Assembly (NCBI GenBank): GCA_000149225.2
Contig: CM000694.1
Location: 2,171,623 to 2,235,622, forward strand
Length of the DNA: 64,000 nucleotides
Source: Lachancea kluyveri NRRL Y-12651
Taxonomy: Eukaryota; Ascomycota; Saccharomycetes; Saccharomycetales; Saccharomycetaceae
Reading direction: 5' to 3'
Each line of letters opens with the position of its first letter. Within the stretch, counting starts at the first letter, position 1. The notes under the pieces were generated by a model. That model was not told the DNA's origin. It saw only the letters and a program-made list of their open reading frames with translations, and did no database searches. Positions 19,401 through 30,200 of the stretch are shown here, piece after piece. Both the position numbers and the translations under genes were made by a program.

Positions 19401-22400
19401 TTCGTAACTCCAGCCAAAATCGTTGGTAACATCTCGTCCAATTTGGATAAGCCCAGACCACTAATAACTTCAGATAACGCTTGAGCAGAACCCAGACGAT
19501 CACCAGATTTGCTATCATCACTCAATGTGCTTAATAGGCGTGGAATTAAGTCTGGGAATTGCTCTTCACCCAATCTTTCAACCAAAGCACCTAATGCACG
19601 GGCTGCTGTTGCCCTAGTGTTTGGAACAGGATCCACCATAGCTACCTCAACTTCGTCTATTAATTGCTGCAAGTACGGAACAAGATCTTTAGTATCAACC
19701 AAAATCGCCATGTTACCCACGATTTTACATGCCTTCCTTTTGGTGTTGGCTGATCTGTCACGCATACCACGGTGAATGACATGGATAATTAAAGCCAGAG
19801 AAGGACCATCAATGTAATGAACGAATTGAGTCTTAATCAGAGCATCCAACGCTTCTTCGGTGTATTTGGTTGGATCACCAATAGCATTGATTAAAGTAGG
19901 GACAAGCTTTTGAATTTCTGGATTTCTTATAACTTCACCAAAACGTTTCAAAGACTGGTCAGCGGCCTTACGTACCTCTTTATGAGAATCGTTCAACACC
20001 CCGACAATTTCTGGAACAATAGTGGACAAAGAAGCTGATAGCTGTGTTGGGTCTAAGTAAGCCATGTTACCCAACAAATCAACCGAACCCCTTTTTGTTC
20101 TCCAAGCAATTTCATCTAAGTTTTGTACAGCAACGGGGATCAACTTTTTAACACCGTAGCTGGTGGTATGTGCCATAATGGATTTGGTAGCTTCTGCAGT
20201 AGCATCACGCACCTCTGGAACGGAATCACCAAGATTTTTCAAGATATTTGGCAAAACTTCAATAACGTAAGGTTCAAAAAATTTGCCCAAAGATTTGGAC
20301 AAACATTCAAACGCAAATGCCACAGATTCTCTACGTTTAGAATCTCTTTTATCTTCAGAAGCCTCAATCAAATTGCGGATGATGTCGAATTCAGAAAGTG
20401 AAGAAATACCGTAACCATTCACCAATCCCGCAATACCCCATGCAGAGCCTCTTCTAATGTAAACAGGATTAGAGGAATTAAAGAGTTTAGCAAACAAAGC
20501 TTCAATATAATCTTGAACCTTTGGTCCAAATAAATGGACTAATGGGGAAATACAAGCGGAAACTGCTTGCTGGACGTCTTCGGATGGAGTATCCAAGGTC
20601 GTCAGTAATCTTTCAACAATAGTGTTGACTCTTGGATCTTCTGACTGTAAATGTCTTGCCAACGACCCGTACAAGATAATTACATTTTCTTTAATGGCGA
20701 TTTGAGTATTGGAGGTCAACGAATGCTCAAAAATAGGAATTAAACTTTCTACCCTTTCAGCACCATGCTCTGTTATGACCTCAATACCAGCTTCCTTCAT
20801 TTCTTGACGAACAAGAGGCTCTTTATCACCCAATGCACTACTTTCAACCAAAAACTTAATAAAATCAACGATTGAACTGGTGCCTTTAGGAAAAAATTTA
20901 GTGGCCTCTTTGAATGCAATTGCAGTGGTACTTCTATCCTCCCATGGGTCTTTTTGCTCAGACGCAGAAACAGCGACTAAACCATACTCGTCTAAAATTG
21001 GCTCTGGTGTACGTGCCATTTTGACATAGTAGTCCATCAGTTTCTGAATATACTTATCAAACGTACCGGAGCTTTCAGTCTCCAATAAATTGGTAGCAGA
21101 AGCGTACGAACTGGCAACAAACAAACGTAAACCACTGTCTTGCTGATCAAAAAATGAGAATAGCGAGTTTATCAGTTCTTCGCTAACTTTGAATTTGTTA
21201 AATTCCCATATGAATTCAGCAGTTTCACGGTTCGAGTCGTCTGCATCGTAAGTACAAATGAAAATTTCAGGAGAAAATTTCATATATGGATGTAATTCAA
21301 ATTCGTTGTCAATAGCCTCCAAGATGGTGCCGCGGACAAATTGATTAGCAGACATTAGTCTAGACAAGATCAAATTCAAATCTTCTTGTGTAGGAGAGAC
21401 AGATATGTTTTGACAAAGGGCCATAAAGCAATCCTTTGCTAACTTAGCTTTAGATGGCAACGCTAACAAAGACAATAGAACTTCAACGATATTCTTACGG
21501 GGAATAGATGGATCCTCAAAGGCTTCTGCATGGACAGAAATAATTTCAATCGCTAATAGTAGATGTTCTTCTTCTTTGTCCTCTTCAATGAATTCACCTT
21601 TAGCAATTGGCTTGTCGGCATTCTTGATTGCAACCTTTTTACCCTCATCCAAAACTTTGATCAATAATGGCAACAAATATGTTAAGCTTATAGAATCAAA
21701 GGGTTGTTTATCGGTTACAAATTTGACCCTGAAGAGTACCCTAGAGACCAATTCTAACAATGGCTCCTCAGTTAAACTTTTTGGGATGCCAGCCGCACCA
21801 TAAACCCTCAAAATAGCTAGGCCTAAGAAGTAACGCATTGAGCCTAAGCTGTCCGACATTATCAAGGATAAGTCTAGGAAAGCTTTAACACCCTCTTCGC
21901 TAACCAATTCAAAACACTTTTGCTGCTGGACAATATCTAATAGTCTGGTAACTGCGGTCGGAAACCAAATTGATGAGCCATTATCAACTTGGATAGCATC
22001 ACGAGCTAGCTGTTTGATGATCTGAATACTACGGTCCAGGGCCAGAGAAATAGAACAAACCTTGGCTCTGATTTTAGATTCTTTTTCCAATTCTTCATCA
22101 ACAATAATTTGCTCTTCCTTGGTCAACTTTTTGAATCCATTATTCTTCTTTGCTTGTTTTTTCCTGATACTTTCTTCCCATTTTAAGGTTTCGTAGTCTT
22201 TGGTGTTCTTATTTTCCAGCGACTTAGAATTACTGGTCTCCAATACGTTGAATACCAACTCGCCGTCATTACCTCTCCAAATCTTTATATCATCATCAGT
22301 TAATTTAGATAACTGACGGGCTTGCAGATCAGATGTCAAAAGCTCTGATAAAATTGGAGCCATGACCTGTGGATTGATAAATGAAGCGTATGAAATTGAT

Positions 22401-24490
22401 TCAATAGCGGCATTTCCGTACGATGTCTTGGCAAACTCCTTATTCTCCATGATATCCTTCATTTTTCCAAGTATTTCCTCCGAGTATTCCTTGATGATGG
22501 CACTTGGGTCAAGTTTTGCACTTAAGACCAGGCCTGCCCACCCATTCTTCAAACGGAAATCTTTGTATTGGGAAACGATCAGCATCTCAACCAACAGCTG
22601 AGATAACACCTTTTTATCTTCAATATCTTGCGCCAACGCATTAAAAAGCGGTGTGATATAACGATAAGTCAATGAATCTTCAGAAGCGGCTTGTTTGTCT
22701 TCTTTTTGGATTCTTTCTTCTAGCGCCTTGATTACGTTAAACCCTACGACAGATGGGGCTCTTTGAAATAATTTGGACAATAAGTTCACTGAAAGTAAGC
22801 GCTGGTCAGAATCTAGTTTTGTAGACAGTGTGATGTAAATCCAGGCGTAACCAAGAGAAGTAGAGTCTTCAGTAATTTCGGAAATTAAAGAGTCTATTTC
22901 CACCTCCACTTCGGAAATGGACAACTCTGCGACACGTTCAATAAAAATGAAGCAGCCGAGTGTAGCTAACTGTCCTTGTTTAGAAGGGTGGGCAAGGGTC
23001 TCCTTAATAAATCCTAAAATTTGATCTTGGAATTTTTTTATTAACAACTCTGAAGCACTGAAAGAGTTGGTCAACAGAGCCACAAACCAAATCTTCTTTG
23101 ATGCTGGTTTCTTTTCTGTTAAACCGTTGTTGATTACAGTAAAAAATGAGTCCTCTGGGGCTTCTAGACGGTTAAAATGCATAAAAAAGGCATCTAGCAT
23201 GGCATTCAAAGCGCACTCGTTAGATTCTTTATTAACATAACTGGACAATCCCGTCAAAATTTTCTTGGAAACTATTTCAGAAATTGATGGGATTTGTTTT
23301 AAAATCTTTGAGGCCATAGTTTTATAGTCGGCGTTCAGATTTGTCTTGATGTTCTTAAAGACTTCATCAAGAACGATGATCAGAGACGCCTCTGAAGTAT
23401 TTTCCTTAGAAGCGTTAGACAATAGTGTCAAGACTGATTGTAACGAAGCGGCTCTGATGGTTTCCTTGCTACTTTTGAAATTTGAAAAAGATTGTGACAT
23501 GATTTTAGAGGTAGCAAAAATTGAAACCAAATCAACTTTAGCAGTATCGACACTAGAATAAAGTTCGGTAGAGACGTTGAAGCTCTGTTCAGGAGACCTT
23601 AGGTTACACTTTTCAATGTTTGGAAGAAAATATTTAGTGAAGAGATCTTGATTAACAAACTCCTTAATGAAGCTACTCAAAAAAGTTTCAAGGCAAAATC
23701 TGGATGGCGGATTCTTGCCCAATATAACCTCTTTACCCAAAAACTCACAGTACATTTCAACATACTTCGTTTTCAGTTGAGAGTGATGAAATGGATGAGT
23801 CTGTAGCAGCTGTAATGTCGATTTAGTCAGCGAGCCCATTAGAATTACAACACCAGCTGTAGGTAACTGTAACGCCGTGTATTTGGTTAGAAGTAATGTA
23901 ACTATAGTGTCGGTGTAGGAATTTTCGCCGACGCGCAAACAATAGCTCAACGCTTTAACAGTTGACTGCAAAACATTTTGACGTATTCTCCTTCTATGTT
24001 GGTTTTGTTTATCTTGTGACTTTTTGATAAATTCCTGATTGTCAAGCATGGTTTCAATACTATAGGTGATAAACGTATGTGCTTCAAGCAACTTTGGGGC
24101 ATATCTTTGAAAATTTTCTAAATTAGTGGATATAAATCTTAAAAATGCATGAATCCATTCAAGCAAGTTTAAATAGTCAGTTACCGCTTTGGTAGCTGGT
24201 TTCTTTGCGACATTTTCTAAGACAAATAGTGTGTATTTTTCTAGAAATTCAGGGTTTAGTGCCAAAATATCCTCAAAAATTGTAGTAACCATTTTCTTGG
24301 ACTTGGCGTCTTGGTATAGTGTAAATGTTTTCAGCAAAGTTGAGGAAACTTTTCCCAATTGGTGTAAATCTTTAGGCTGTTCCACGTCCTTCAATAACTG
24401 ATGAACTCTTTGTAGAACAGGCAGTCTTACGGTCAGTGAAGAGTCATTGCAGGATTTCTCCAAAATGGGATTCAATTCTTCCCAGTTCAT
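16472..24490 (-). CDS. GCN1: Gcn1, ribosome-associated activator of the eIF2-alpha kinase Gcn2
   Basis: 2672 aa, exactly the length of S. cerevisiae Gcn1. It is a giant HEAT-repeat protein that binds ribosomes with Gcn20 and passes the uncharged-tRNA or stalled-ribosome signal to Gcn2 in general amino-acid control. HEAT-type helical repeats fill the whole chain. The central part (about residues 1330-1700) is the eEF3-like, Gcn20-binding region, with motifs such as DPVPNTRATAARALGALVERLGEE and NYRTYVREGFMPLLLFLPVCFG. The following segment, by family knowledge, holds the Gcn2 RWD-binding region. The reading frame is uninterrupted over 8 kb. It is convergent with the small ORF at 16084-16431. 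Confidence 0.98.
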   Translation of the reverse strand: MNWEELNPILEKSCNDSSLTVRLPVLQRVHQLLKDVEQPKDLHQLGKVSSTLLKTFTLYQDAKSKKMVTTIFEDILALNPEFLEKYTLFVLENVAKKPATKAVTDYLNLLEWIHAFLRFISTNLENFQRYAPKLLEAHTFITYSIETMLDNQEFIKKSQDKQNQHRRRIRQNVLQSTVKALSYCLRVGENSYTDTIVTLLLTKYTALQLPTAGVVILMGSLTKSTLQLLQTHPFHHSQLKTKYVEMYCEFLGKEVILGKNPPSRFCLETFLSSFIKEFVNQDLFTKYFLPNIEKCNLRSPEQSFNVSTELYSSVDTAKVDLVSIFATSKIMSQSFSNFKSSKETIRAASLQSVLTLLSNASKENTSEASLIIVLDEVFKNIKTNLNADYKTMASKILKQIPSISEIVSKKILTGLSSYVNKESNECALNAMLDAFFMHFNRLEAPEDSFFTVINNGLTEKKPASKKIWFVALLTNSFSASELLIKKFQDQILGFIKETLAHPSKQGQLATLGCFIFIERVAELSISEVEVEIDSLISEITEDSTSLGYAWIYITLSTKLDSDQRLLSVNLLSKLFQRAPSVVGFNVIKALEERIQKEDKQAASEDSLTYRYITPLFNALAQDIEDKKVLSQLLVEMLIVSQYKDFRLKNGWAGLVLSAKLDPSAIIKEYSEEILGKMKDIMENKEFAKTSYGNAAIESISYASFINPQVMAPILSELLTSDLQARQLSKLTDDDIKIWRGNDGELVFNVLETSNSKSLENKNTKDYETLKWEESIRKKQAKKNNGFKKLTKEEQIIVDEELEKESKIRAKVCSISLALDRSIQIIKQLARDAIQVDNGSSIWFPTAVTRLLDIVQQQKCFELVSEEGVKAFLDLSLIMSDSLGSMRYFLGLAILRVYGAAGIPKSLTEEPLLELVSRVLFRVKFVTDKQPFDSISLTYLLPLLIKVLDEGKKVAIKNADKPIAKGEFIEEDKEEEHLLLAIEIISVHAEAFEDPSIPRKNIVEVLLSLLALPSKAKLAKDCFMALCQNISVSPTQEDLNLILSRLMSANQFVRGTILEAIDNEFELHPYMKFSPEIFICTYDADDSNRETAEFIWEFNKFKVSEELINSLFSFFDQQDSGLRLFVASSYASATNLLETESSGTFDKYIQKLMDYYVKMARTPEPILDEYGLVAVSASEQKDPWEDRSTTAIAFKEATKFFPKGTSSIVDFIKFLVESSALGDKEPLVRQEMKEAGIEVITEHGAERVESLIPIFEHSLTSNTQIAIKENVIILYGSLARHLQSEDPRVNTIVERLLTTLDTPSEDVQQAVSACISPLVHLFGPKVQDYIEALFAKLFNSSNPVYIRRGSAWGIAGLVNGYGISSLSEFDIIRNLIEASEDKRDSKRRESVAFAFECLSKSLGKFFEPYVIEVLPNILKNLGDSVPEVRDATAEATKSIMAHTTSYGVKKLIPVAVQNLDEIAWRTKRGSVDLLGNMAYLDPTQLSASLSTIVPEIVGVLNDSHKEVRKAADQSLKRFGEVIRNPEIQKLVPTLINAIGDPTKYTEEALDALIKTQFVHYIDGPSLALIIHVIHRGMRDRSANTKRKACKIVGNMAILVDTKDLVPYLQQLIDEVEVAMVDPVPNTRATAARALGALVERLGEEQFPDLIPRLLSTLSDDSKSGDRLGSAQALSEVISGLGLSKLDEMLPTILAGVTNYRTYVREGFMPLLLFLPVCFGSQFAPYINQIIQPILSGLAETDENIHDTALKAGKLIVKNYATKAIDLLLPELERGMFDENERIRLSSVQLTGELLFQVTGISSKNEFSEEDSEYNGEISKQMVTVLGQERRDRILSALFACRSDTSGIVRATTVDIWKALVPNTPRTIKEILPTLTSIIVVHLASSSRALRTIAAQTLGDLVRRVGGNALSQLLPTLEESLENSTDSNSRQGVCIALRELIESSSAASLADFQDIIVNIIRITLIDGDETVREAAALSFDSFQEAVGKVAVDEVLPYLLNMLESSENSEYALLALQETMATKSEVIFPILIPTLLAPPIDAFRARALGSLAEFAGSALYKRLSTIINALVDTLLLDSNNTDTKKDIEAALDKIFASVTDDEGLHPLLQQIMALMKSEDLEKRIVVLERLPSFFNNTNLDYSIYTPEIVSQTILALDEKDSRVVKGNFDTLSVLVKKQDKPMLEKLIKPAKQALELTGKSGEDLMAFSLPRGPNCVLPIFLHGLMYGSSDEREASALAIADVVSKTPSANLKPFVTVITGPLIRVVGERFSSDIKAAILYALNILFAKVPQFLRPFIPQLQRTFVKSLSEPSNETLRLRAAKALGTLIEYQPRVDPLVVELVTGAKQATDDGVKTAMLKALLEVVAKAGSKLNEASKSNVVNLVEEEIMSADDKLAIAYARLIGSLSEILSTGEAHKILKEKVLEADLETDSGKFAILTLNSFLKDAPIHIFDTGLIDEFALYLVNATDSSNPYISDNGLVAIGKILLLEGEKKSPSSKVEANKPFELGEGNIKLLVGQLCKCMLKPESNSLDSRRLSLVVCRTMARFKFEECVEPLFDLLGPSVFSCLRDTIIPIKLAAEKAYLAIFKLVEEKDMNTFNTWFSQLPAGTIQNSIGAVIQLRSIGDYTKRVGNRLASVERERIAAGGDAETMFSDRFEDEREIWAVGGVDLNNDI

Positions 24491-25219
24491 AGTAGAAATC
24501 GATGATATGTTGCTTTCACCACGTAGCAGTGCTCAGCTATTTTGAAGTCTTTAAAGAGAACAATAATCTCTTTGAGATCTTCTCGAACATTGGCAAGAAA
24601 ATTTTTCACCGTACATAGCGATCTGGTACATATAACCTCCAGGCGTTATTATTCTTAATGCCCTTTAAACATGAAAGGTCCAGGAATCAGGTTTCTCAAC
24701 TTTCTATAGACTACTATACCATGCAAACACTTGGTAAGGTAGATACATAACATTGCTCTAATGTTTTTGGAGATATCTTTAACAGACACCTTTAGCTATG
24801 TGTGTGGCTATCTACTGAGAATGCCAAATGTAGGAGAAATGTATTTAGCAAATAGTGCTTGGTGCTTTCAACATTAAACACAATTACTCAATTACATTTG
24901 ACACGGTCTGGATAACGCCCATGTACTTTGAAAGCAGCATGAAGGGTATTAGACGACACGTATTTTCACCGATAAGATATTTGAAAACAGCTTTATTTCA
25001 TAATCTCGTGCGCAGCAGGATGTGGCACAGTTTCTACGCCATCTATAACTGGTCCATTTTTTAGATTTTTACAATTAAGTTATTTATGAGTTCCGTTGTA
25101 TTCGACTTACTCTGTTCTTTCAAAGTAATTCTCGGAACTGTGAATATTCCACTCTGTATGTTTTCAATGGAAACGCATCCGCCTCAAAAAATAAAAAATA
25201 AAGAAATACAGAACTACCC
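24491..25219. other. intergenic: GCN1 promoter and DSD1 3' region
   Basis: 729 bp between two minus-strand genes, AT-rich. No RNA gene, and no protein frame worth keeping (the plus-strand frame at 24855-25064 lacks support). Confidence 0.55.
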
Positions 25220-26515
25220 TTACCAGCCTCTTATCGGTACCCAAATATCTTTAACTGTACCATTGTCATCTACAACAAAGTAGTACGGGAAACAATTCAT
25301 CACAATGCAGGCGTGTTGAGGTAAAATGGCCACTTTAGTACCCAGCTTCAATAACGGCGCACTACTGTGGCCATCTCTTGGCTTTAATATCCCGTGTTCT
25401 TGGCTCAACCTATTCACGTACCACTTAGAGTCATAAGTCTCTTTTTGGAGAATATTATCGGTGGAAATCACCAAACCATAGCCGGGAATTTTAGACTGTT
25501 CCTTTGTAAGGCACAACACGCCAGTGTTGGTTAGCATTTCGTTTCGAGATTTGTAAGAAGAAACCACTGTGCCCAAAACAAACCCGGACACTTCCTGAAT
25601 TTCAATACAACCTGTAGATAGCTGTTGTAAATCATACATGCAGTAATTACCACAATGGATCTCTAGTTGGCCTTTTAAGCCGCCTTTTACCAAGGCAACC
25701 AGGTCTGCCTCATCCTCCAATTTCAAGGAGTTAGATGTAGGCGTTGCACCTACAGATAACACTAGAGAGCCAACTTCGAGTTCCGGATTGTGCTTTAAAA
25801 TTTCTTCTGCAGCATTGTTTACTGCAGTGATTTCTTCAATCAAAATGTTATGTGCATCTTTAATTGTTTCAACGGAGTAACTATGCCCTGCATGTGCATA
25901 AAACCCATAAAGATCAGCAACTTCACGCACTTCTGGTGATGCGATTTTAGCCAATAGATTACCAAATTCTGTAGTGCCACTAGCCACACCAGCCCTATGC
26001 GTTCCCATATCAACTTTGACAAAGAGAGACCACTTCTTGCCGGAAGGTGGCACGCCAAACTTTACCAAGTTGTCCAAGTGCTCAACGTTATCAACAAATA
26101 TCCTTAAGTAGTCAACCCTTTTAGATAATTCTCCCAATTCTTGTAGAATTTCTGGGACACAAGCCGGCAAGCTGTAACAGATGTCCGTGACATAAGTAAC
26201 TCCAGTTTTATCCTGATAGTCCAAAATTCCTTGAGCTTCTTTCAATGTAGACACTAAAATTGAGGATATGGTCTGCCCTTGTGGGACTATCCCGAATCCT
26301 AATTGTTTTAAAGAGCCCTCAACAGTTTTGTGAGTTTTTATGTGAGCTCGAAACTTGATTAACTTTCCGGTGGAAGTAGACAAACTCTGCACATTTTCAA
26401 ACATGCGCTTGCAATTAGCGACAAACTTGTTTTCCTGTATCACAAAGCTAGGTGTAGGTAGTTTAAGGAAATCCTTCCCTAAATATTTTGCCAAGACGTC
26501 TTCCTTTGTATCCAT
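25220..26515 (-). CDS. DSD1: D-serine dehydratase, PLP- and zinc-dependent
   Basis: 431 aa from the ATG at 26515; the open frame continues to 26596 but starts there at TTG. The S. cerevisiae protein is 428 aa. Dsd1 converts D-serine to pyruvate and ammonia, a detoxification step. It is a fold-type III PLP enzyme of the alanine-racemase/D-threonine-aldolase superfamily. The PLP lysine lies in KFRAHIKTHKT near residue 60. SVGATPTSN is the phosphate-binding region. The C-terminal zinc site is visible as LPQHACIVMNCFPYYFVVD (His and Cys ligands). It ends DIWVPIRGW, like its orthologue. Order GCN1-DSD1-MDS3 is conserved. Confidence 0.96.
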   Translation of the reverse strand: MDTKEDVLAKYLGKDFLKLPTPSFVIQENKFVANCKRMFENVQSLSTSTGKLIKFRAHIKTHKTVEGSLKQLGFGIVPQGQTISSILVSTLKEAQGILDYQDKTGVTYVTDICYSLPACVPEILQELGELSKRVDYLRIFVDNVEHLDNLVKFGVPPSGKKWSLFVKVDMGTHRAGVASGTTEFGNLLAKIASPEVREVADLYGFYAHAGHSYSVETIKDAHNILIEEITAVNNAAEEILKHNPELEVGSLVLSVGATPTSNSLKLEDEADLVALVKGGLKGQLEIHCGNYCMYDLQQLSTGCIEIQEVSGFVLGTVVSSYKSRNEMLTNTGVLCLTKEQSKIPGYGLVISTDNILQKETYDSKWYVNRLSQEHGILKPRDGHSSAPLLKLGTKVAILPQHACIVMNCFPYYFVVDDNGTVKDIWVPIRGW

Positions 26516-27290
26516 TCTCTTCTCAAGAGTAGTTGCTATTGTTGTTGCTGTAGTTGGTAGTTTTAAAAGTAGCCGTATCTTTTCCGTGGAATACAAGGCT
26601 GGAAAACCAGCTGGTATCGGATAGGAGAGTACGGAAATGCGGTTGTGGTAATGTCTACGGAAAACCCTGAAATTTACTCAGAAAAATTTGAAACCAGAAA
26701 GAACATTGTGAATTCACCTTTATAGGTCGTTGCAACTGCTCTTTATACCCCTAAACCATGATTATCAGTTGTTAGTCTGTATAATACAAATGTTTGTGCT
26801 TCTTCTTAGTTCGATAGGTTTTATCAGCTTTCTTCTGAACAGAGCAGGCAATAGATGTAAAACAAACACATGATAAGAACCTGGAGTATGGTTAAAAAGG
26901 TTTAGACAACCTAATAACGTATAGCGTTAAAATCTTCCAAGTAAATATAATGTGGATTCTGTATTTTTCTCAGCTAGATATCAAGGCTGACCAATAAGTC
27001 AGGTAATACAGAAAATTCCAGGATTTGTCCTTTGTTAATCTTGAAACCGGTTTTCCCTACCCATAACATGCATTGTTCCTTTAAAATCATTTTGGTTTAT
27101 AGTGTAGGAACTGAAAAGAGAACAAAAATTAAATTTAGGGTTAATATCACGACTTATCTAAACTTGTCACCAAATTTAAACCGAAGGCTCTCCATAAACG
27201 TACTGAATTCTATTAGTGTATAAAATGTCCTAGATTTTCATTTCAATATAATTATAGAGTAAAAATACATATAATTATTGTGTGTATAGT
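26516..27290. other. intergenic: DSD1 promoter and MDS3 3' region
   Basis: 775 bp of AT-rich sequence between two minus-strand genes. No credible gene, tRNA or repeat was found. Confidence 0.55.
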
Positions 27291-30200
27291 TTATTTTTTC
27301 CTGCCAAAAAACGAGAAATTGGTACCACCTGCACTACTACCTGTAGTACTATCTTTCTTTCTCTTTCCAGAAGAGGAAGATGGTGGGGCTGTCATAAATG
27401 GACCGCCCAAAAATATACCAGCACCTGTTAAACCGCTAGAAGAGTAATGTGCTTCAGCCTTTTTGGTTTTTGTTGGTTTACCTTGGGAGGTTTTAAGTGG
27501 TACGGACGCAGGTTGCGCCGTTTCATCGAGGACTGAAGAAGCTCTTTTGGGGGAAAGTTGGTCTGAGGCAGGCGTTGATTTGTTCTTTTTTCCCAAATCG
27601 GGGGTAACAGATCTCGACACGTTCTTCTGTAAGTTCAGGTTTGAAAGTGATCTAGAAATTCTTTCGAATGAGGGAATAGGGCTTAAAACTTCACTGAATG
27701 AAGATTCGGGCTTGGGTTTCCTTGATTTAGCCATGTGTGGTTTCCTTTCCACAACACCTAGGGGTTTTTCGGTTCTTTTAAGTTCCTCATCCAACAGCAC
27801 AATGTCATGACTTAACTTTCTCTTCAAAGATTTCAGAGCTTTAGAAAGCTGGATACAATCCATAGTCCTGACCATAAGCTTGATGTCACAAGTCAAAACT
27901 GCTGTCTCATAAAGCAATTCGATAACGTAATCCACAGGAGGGAGTGAATCGGGAGATGCTAGGGTCTCTAGTGTAGGCAAATTATGTGTTTTTGAGGCTT
28001 TGTTGCCTGATGTATTGTGTTTATTGGGTATATGGCCAAAATCGCCTGAAACTTTGGTTAGGGGATCAACAGGCTCTTCGACATCACCCTCACGTACCTT
28101 TCTTTCAAATTTGGAAAGTGATAGTAGGCCTATACCAACCCCCAAATCTGCAGAATCTGAACTTGAAGAGGAGCCATTTCTATGCTTATCAGAGCCTGCA
28201 ATCAATCCATTCAAATTTTCATCGTTTGCTTCAGTTTCGATAGCTGCATTTTCATCGACTGAAAGTCTTGTATCAATTATTTTACCGTCTTCATCATTTT
28301 GGTCATCTTGTGATAAAAACCTTAGTTTCTCCTGTTCACCATAATCCTCCCTAACTCCGTTTTCGTCACTACCATCTTCATCCTCATCCTCGTCATCCTC
28401 GTCATCCTCATCATCCTCGCCTTCATAACCTTTTTTGTAATTTTTACTCCAATCCTCACTCTTATTACTTTGCACTCCTTCTTTCTCTTGTTTCTCAGGT
28501 ATTGTGTCCGACATAGTAAAGGCTGTTTGAAAAGGTGCTTCTCCATCTTTTCCCTTGGCCTCCTCCCAAGGATTCTCATTAATACTCAGATGCACCTCAT
28601 TACTCAGGCTTGACTTTTTTCTTTTATTAAAAGATTCAGAATATCCGCTACCTGTTTTCTTTGAGCCTGCACTACTCAAAAAGGCCGTCAATCCCGTGGG
28701 AGTTGAGGGGATTTGGTTATCACGAAAGGCACTATTGAAAAGCAAAGGGTCATTGACCGTAGATGAAAGGTCAAACTCAGTAGCTGTGGCTTTATCGACG
28801 GATCCATTTCCCTTACTCCCTTCGGTACTCACAGATATTGCTGTTGAAGCTTTTCTCATAAGACTAATGTCGAAATAACCGTCGTCTATATTCTTTAAGG
28901 AGTTTTCAAGCTTTAAAAATTCCAAATAATTTTTATGACTTGCCAAGTAATCTTCAATCTTAGCATCATCCCCATTGCAGTATTTAGAAACTTTGTTCGT
29001 AAACAGTTGTTTTAAGGAAGCACATGCAACAAAAAAACTTTCTTCCTTCTTCCCAATAATTGAATACAAAACCTCGGACATCAAGTCGTAAAGTAATGGA
29101 ATTTCGAAATACTTGGCTGCAATAAACAGGTCTAACGCTACCGGAGAAAGTAGCCATTTCCCATTGACTTGGCCAGTGTAGAAAAATTCTGAAAGGGCTT
29201 TGAGTGTCGATGTAGGTAAGGGCATGTAGAGAGATCTTGGGGACAATAAAGGCTCTAGTTCATTAATAACATTGGAACTCGCACTTGTATTGCTATCCAA
29301 TGTTGGAGCCCATGATGGTCTGGTCCCATCACTTGATACAAAAGTCTTAGCAAAGCTATTCTCACTAGACGGTTGATTGTTTTTGGCTGACTGTGATTTA
29401 TTCAAAGAGCCAGTGCTAGCCTCTAAGTCGATGCTGTTATCTTCCAGCATCTGCTTATCCAGTGAGCGTGTTGGTAAGTTACCAGATTCCATTGGAGCTG
29501 GAAAGCTATCATCGGCTGGTTGCTGATCAACAGAACCCTTCCTTGATAAAGAAAGTTTGAAGCTTGGAAGTTCGGACCCCAAAGATGCATGGTTGGAGGC
29601 GTCATGGTACAAAGAAGACCTCCTTGAAGACAGGGGACTGTTCTTAGCAGACCGCAGGAATCCTGCCATGGAATGGTCAGAAGACCTCCTTCTGGAGTAA
29701 GAAACGTCGCAGGGAACCTGATGAGGAACAGATGGCAACGGTTCAGTGGGCATCTTTGGCTGAGGTGGTAGTTGGATGTTCAGAGAACCAATAGGCGCAT
29801 GCAGACCACCAGTAGAGCCACCACTATGCTGTGGGTGTATTGAGTTTCCCATTCTATCTGAGCTAGAACTAACATATGAGATGGAACTTGTCTGGGATGT
29901 GATAGAGGCTTTACGGGAACTATAAGGACTAGACATATATCGCAAGTTGTTTAGTGCTGACAGATGGCCATTAAAGCCCGAATTATTGCCCGATGAAACT
30001 GGATGTGATGCGCGGCGATTAGATGGCCTGATTGTATCTATAGTACTACCGGTTGGGTGAGTTGACGCCGTTCTATCTGTTGAACTAATTGGTAAAGCAG
30101 ATAGGCCACTGGGGTTATATTTACCAAAACTGTGAGGCTCGCTATCACGCCCATGGTCTAGGTCCATAGGTGGTAAGCTGGAAGCCAGCGGTAAATGCGA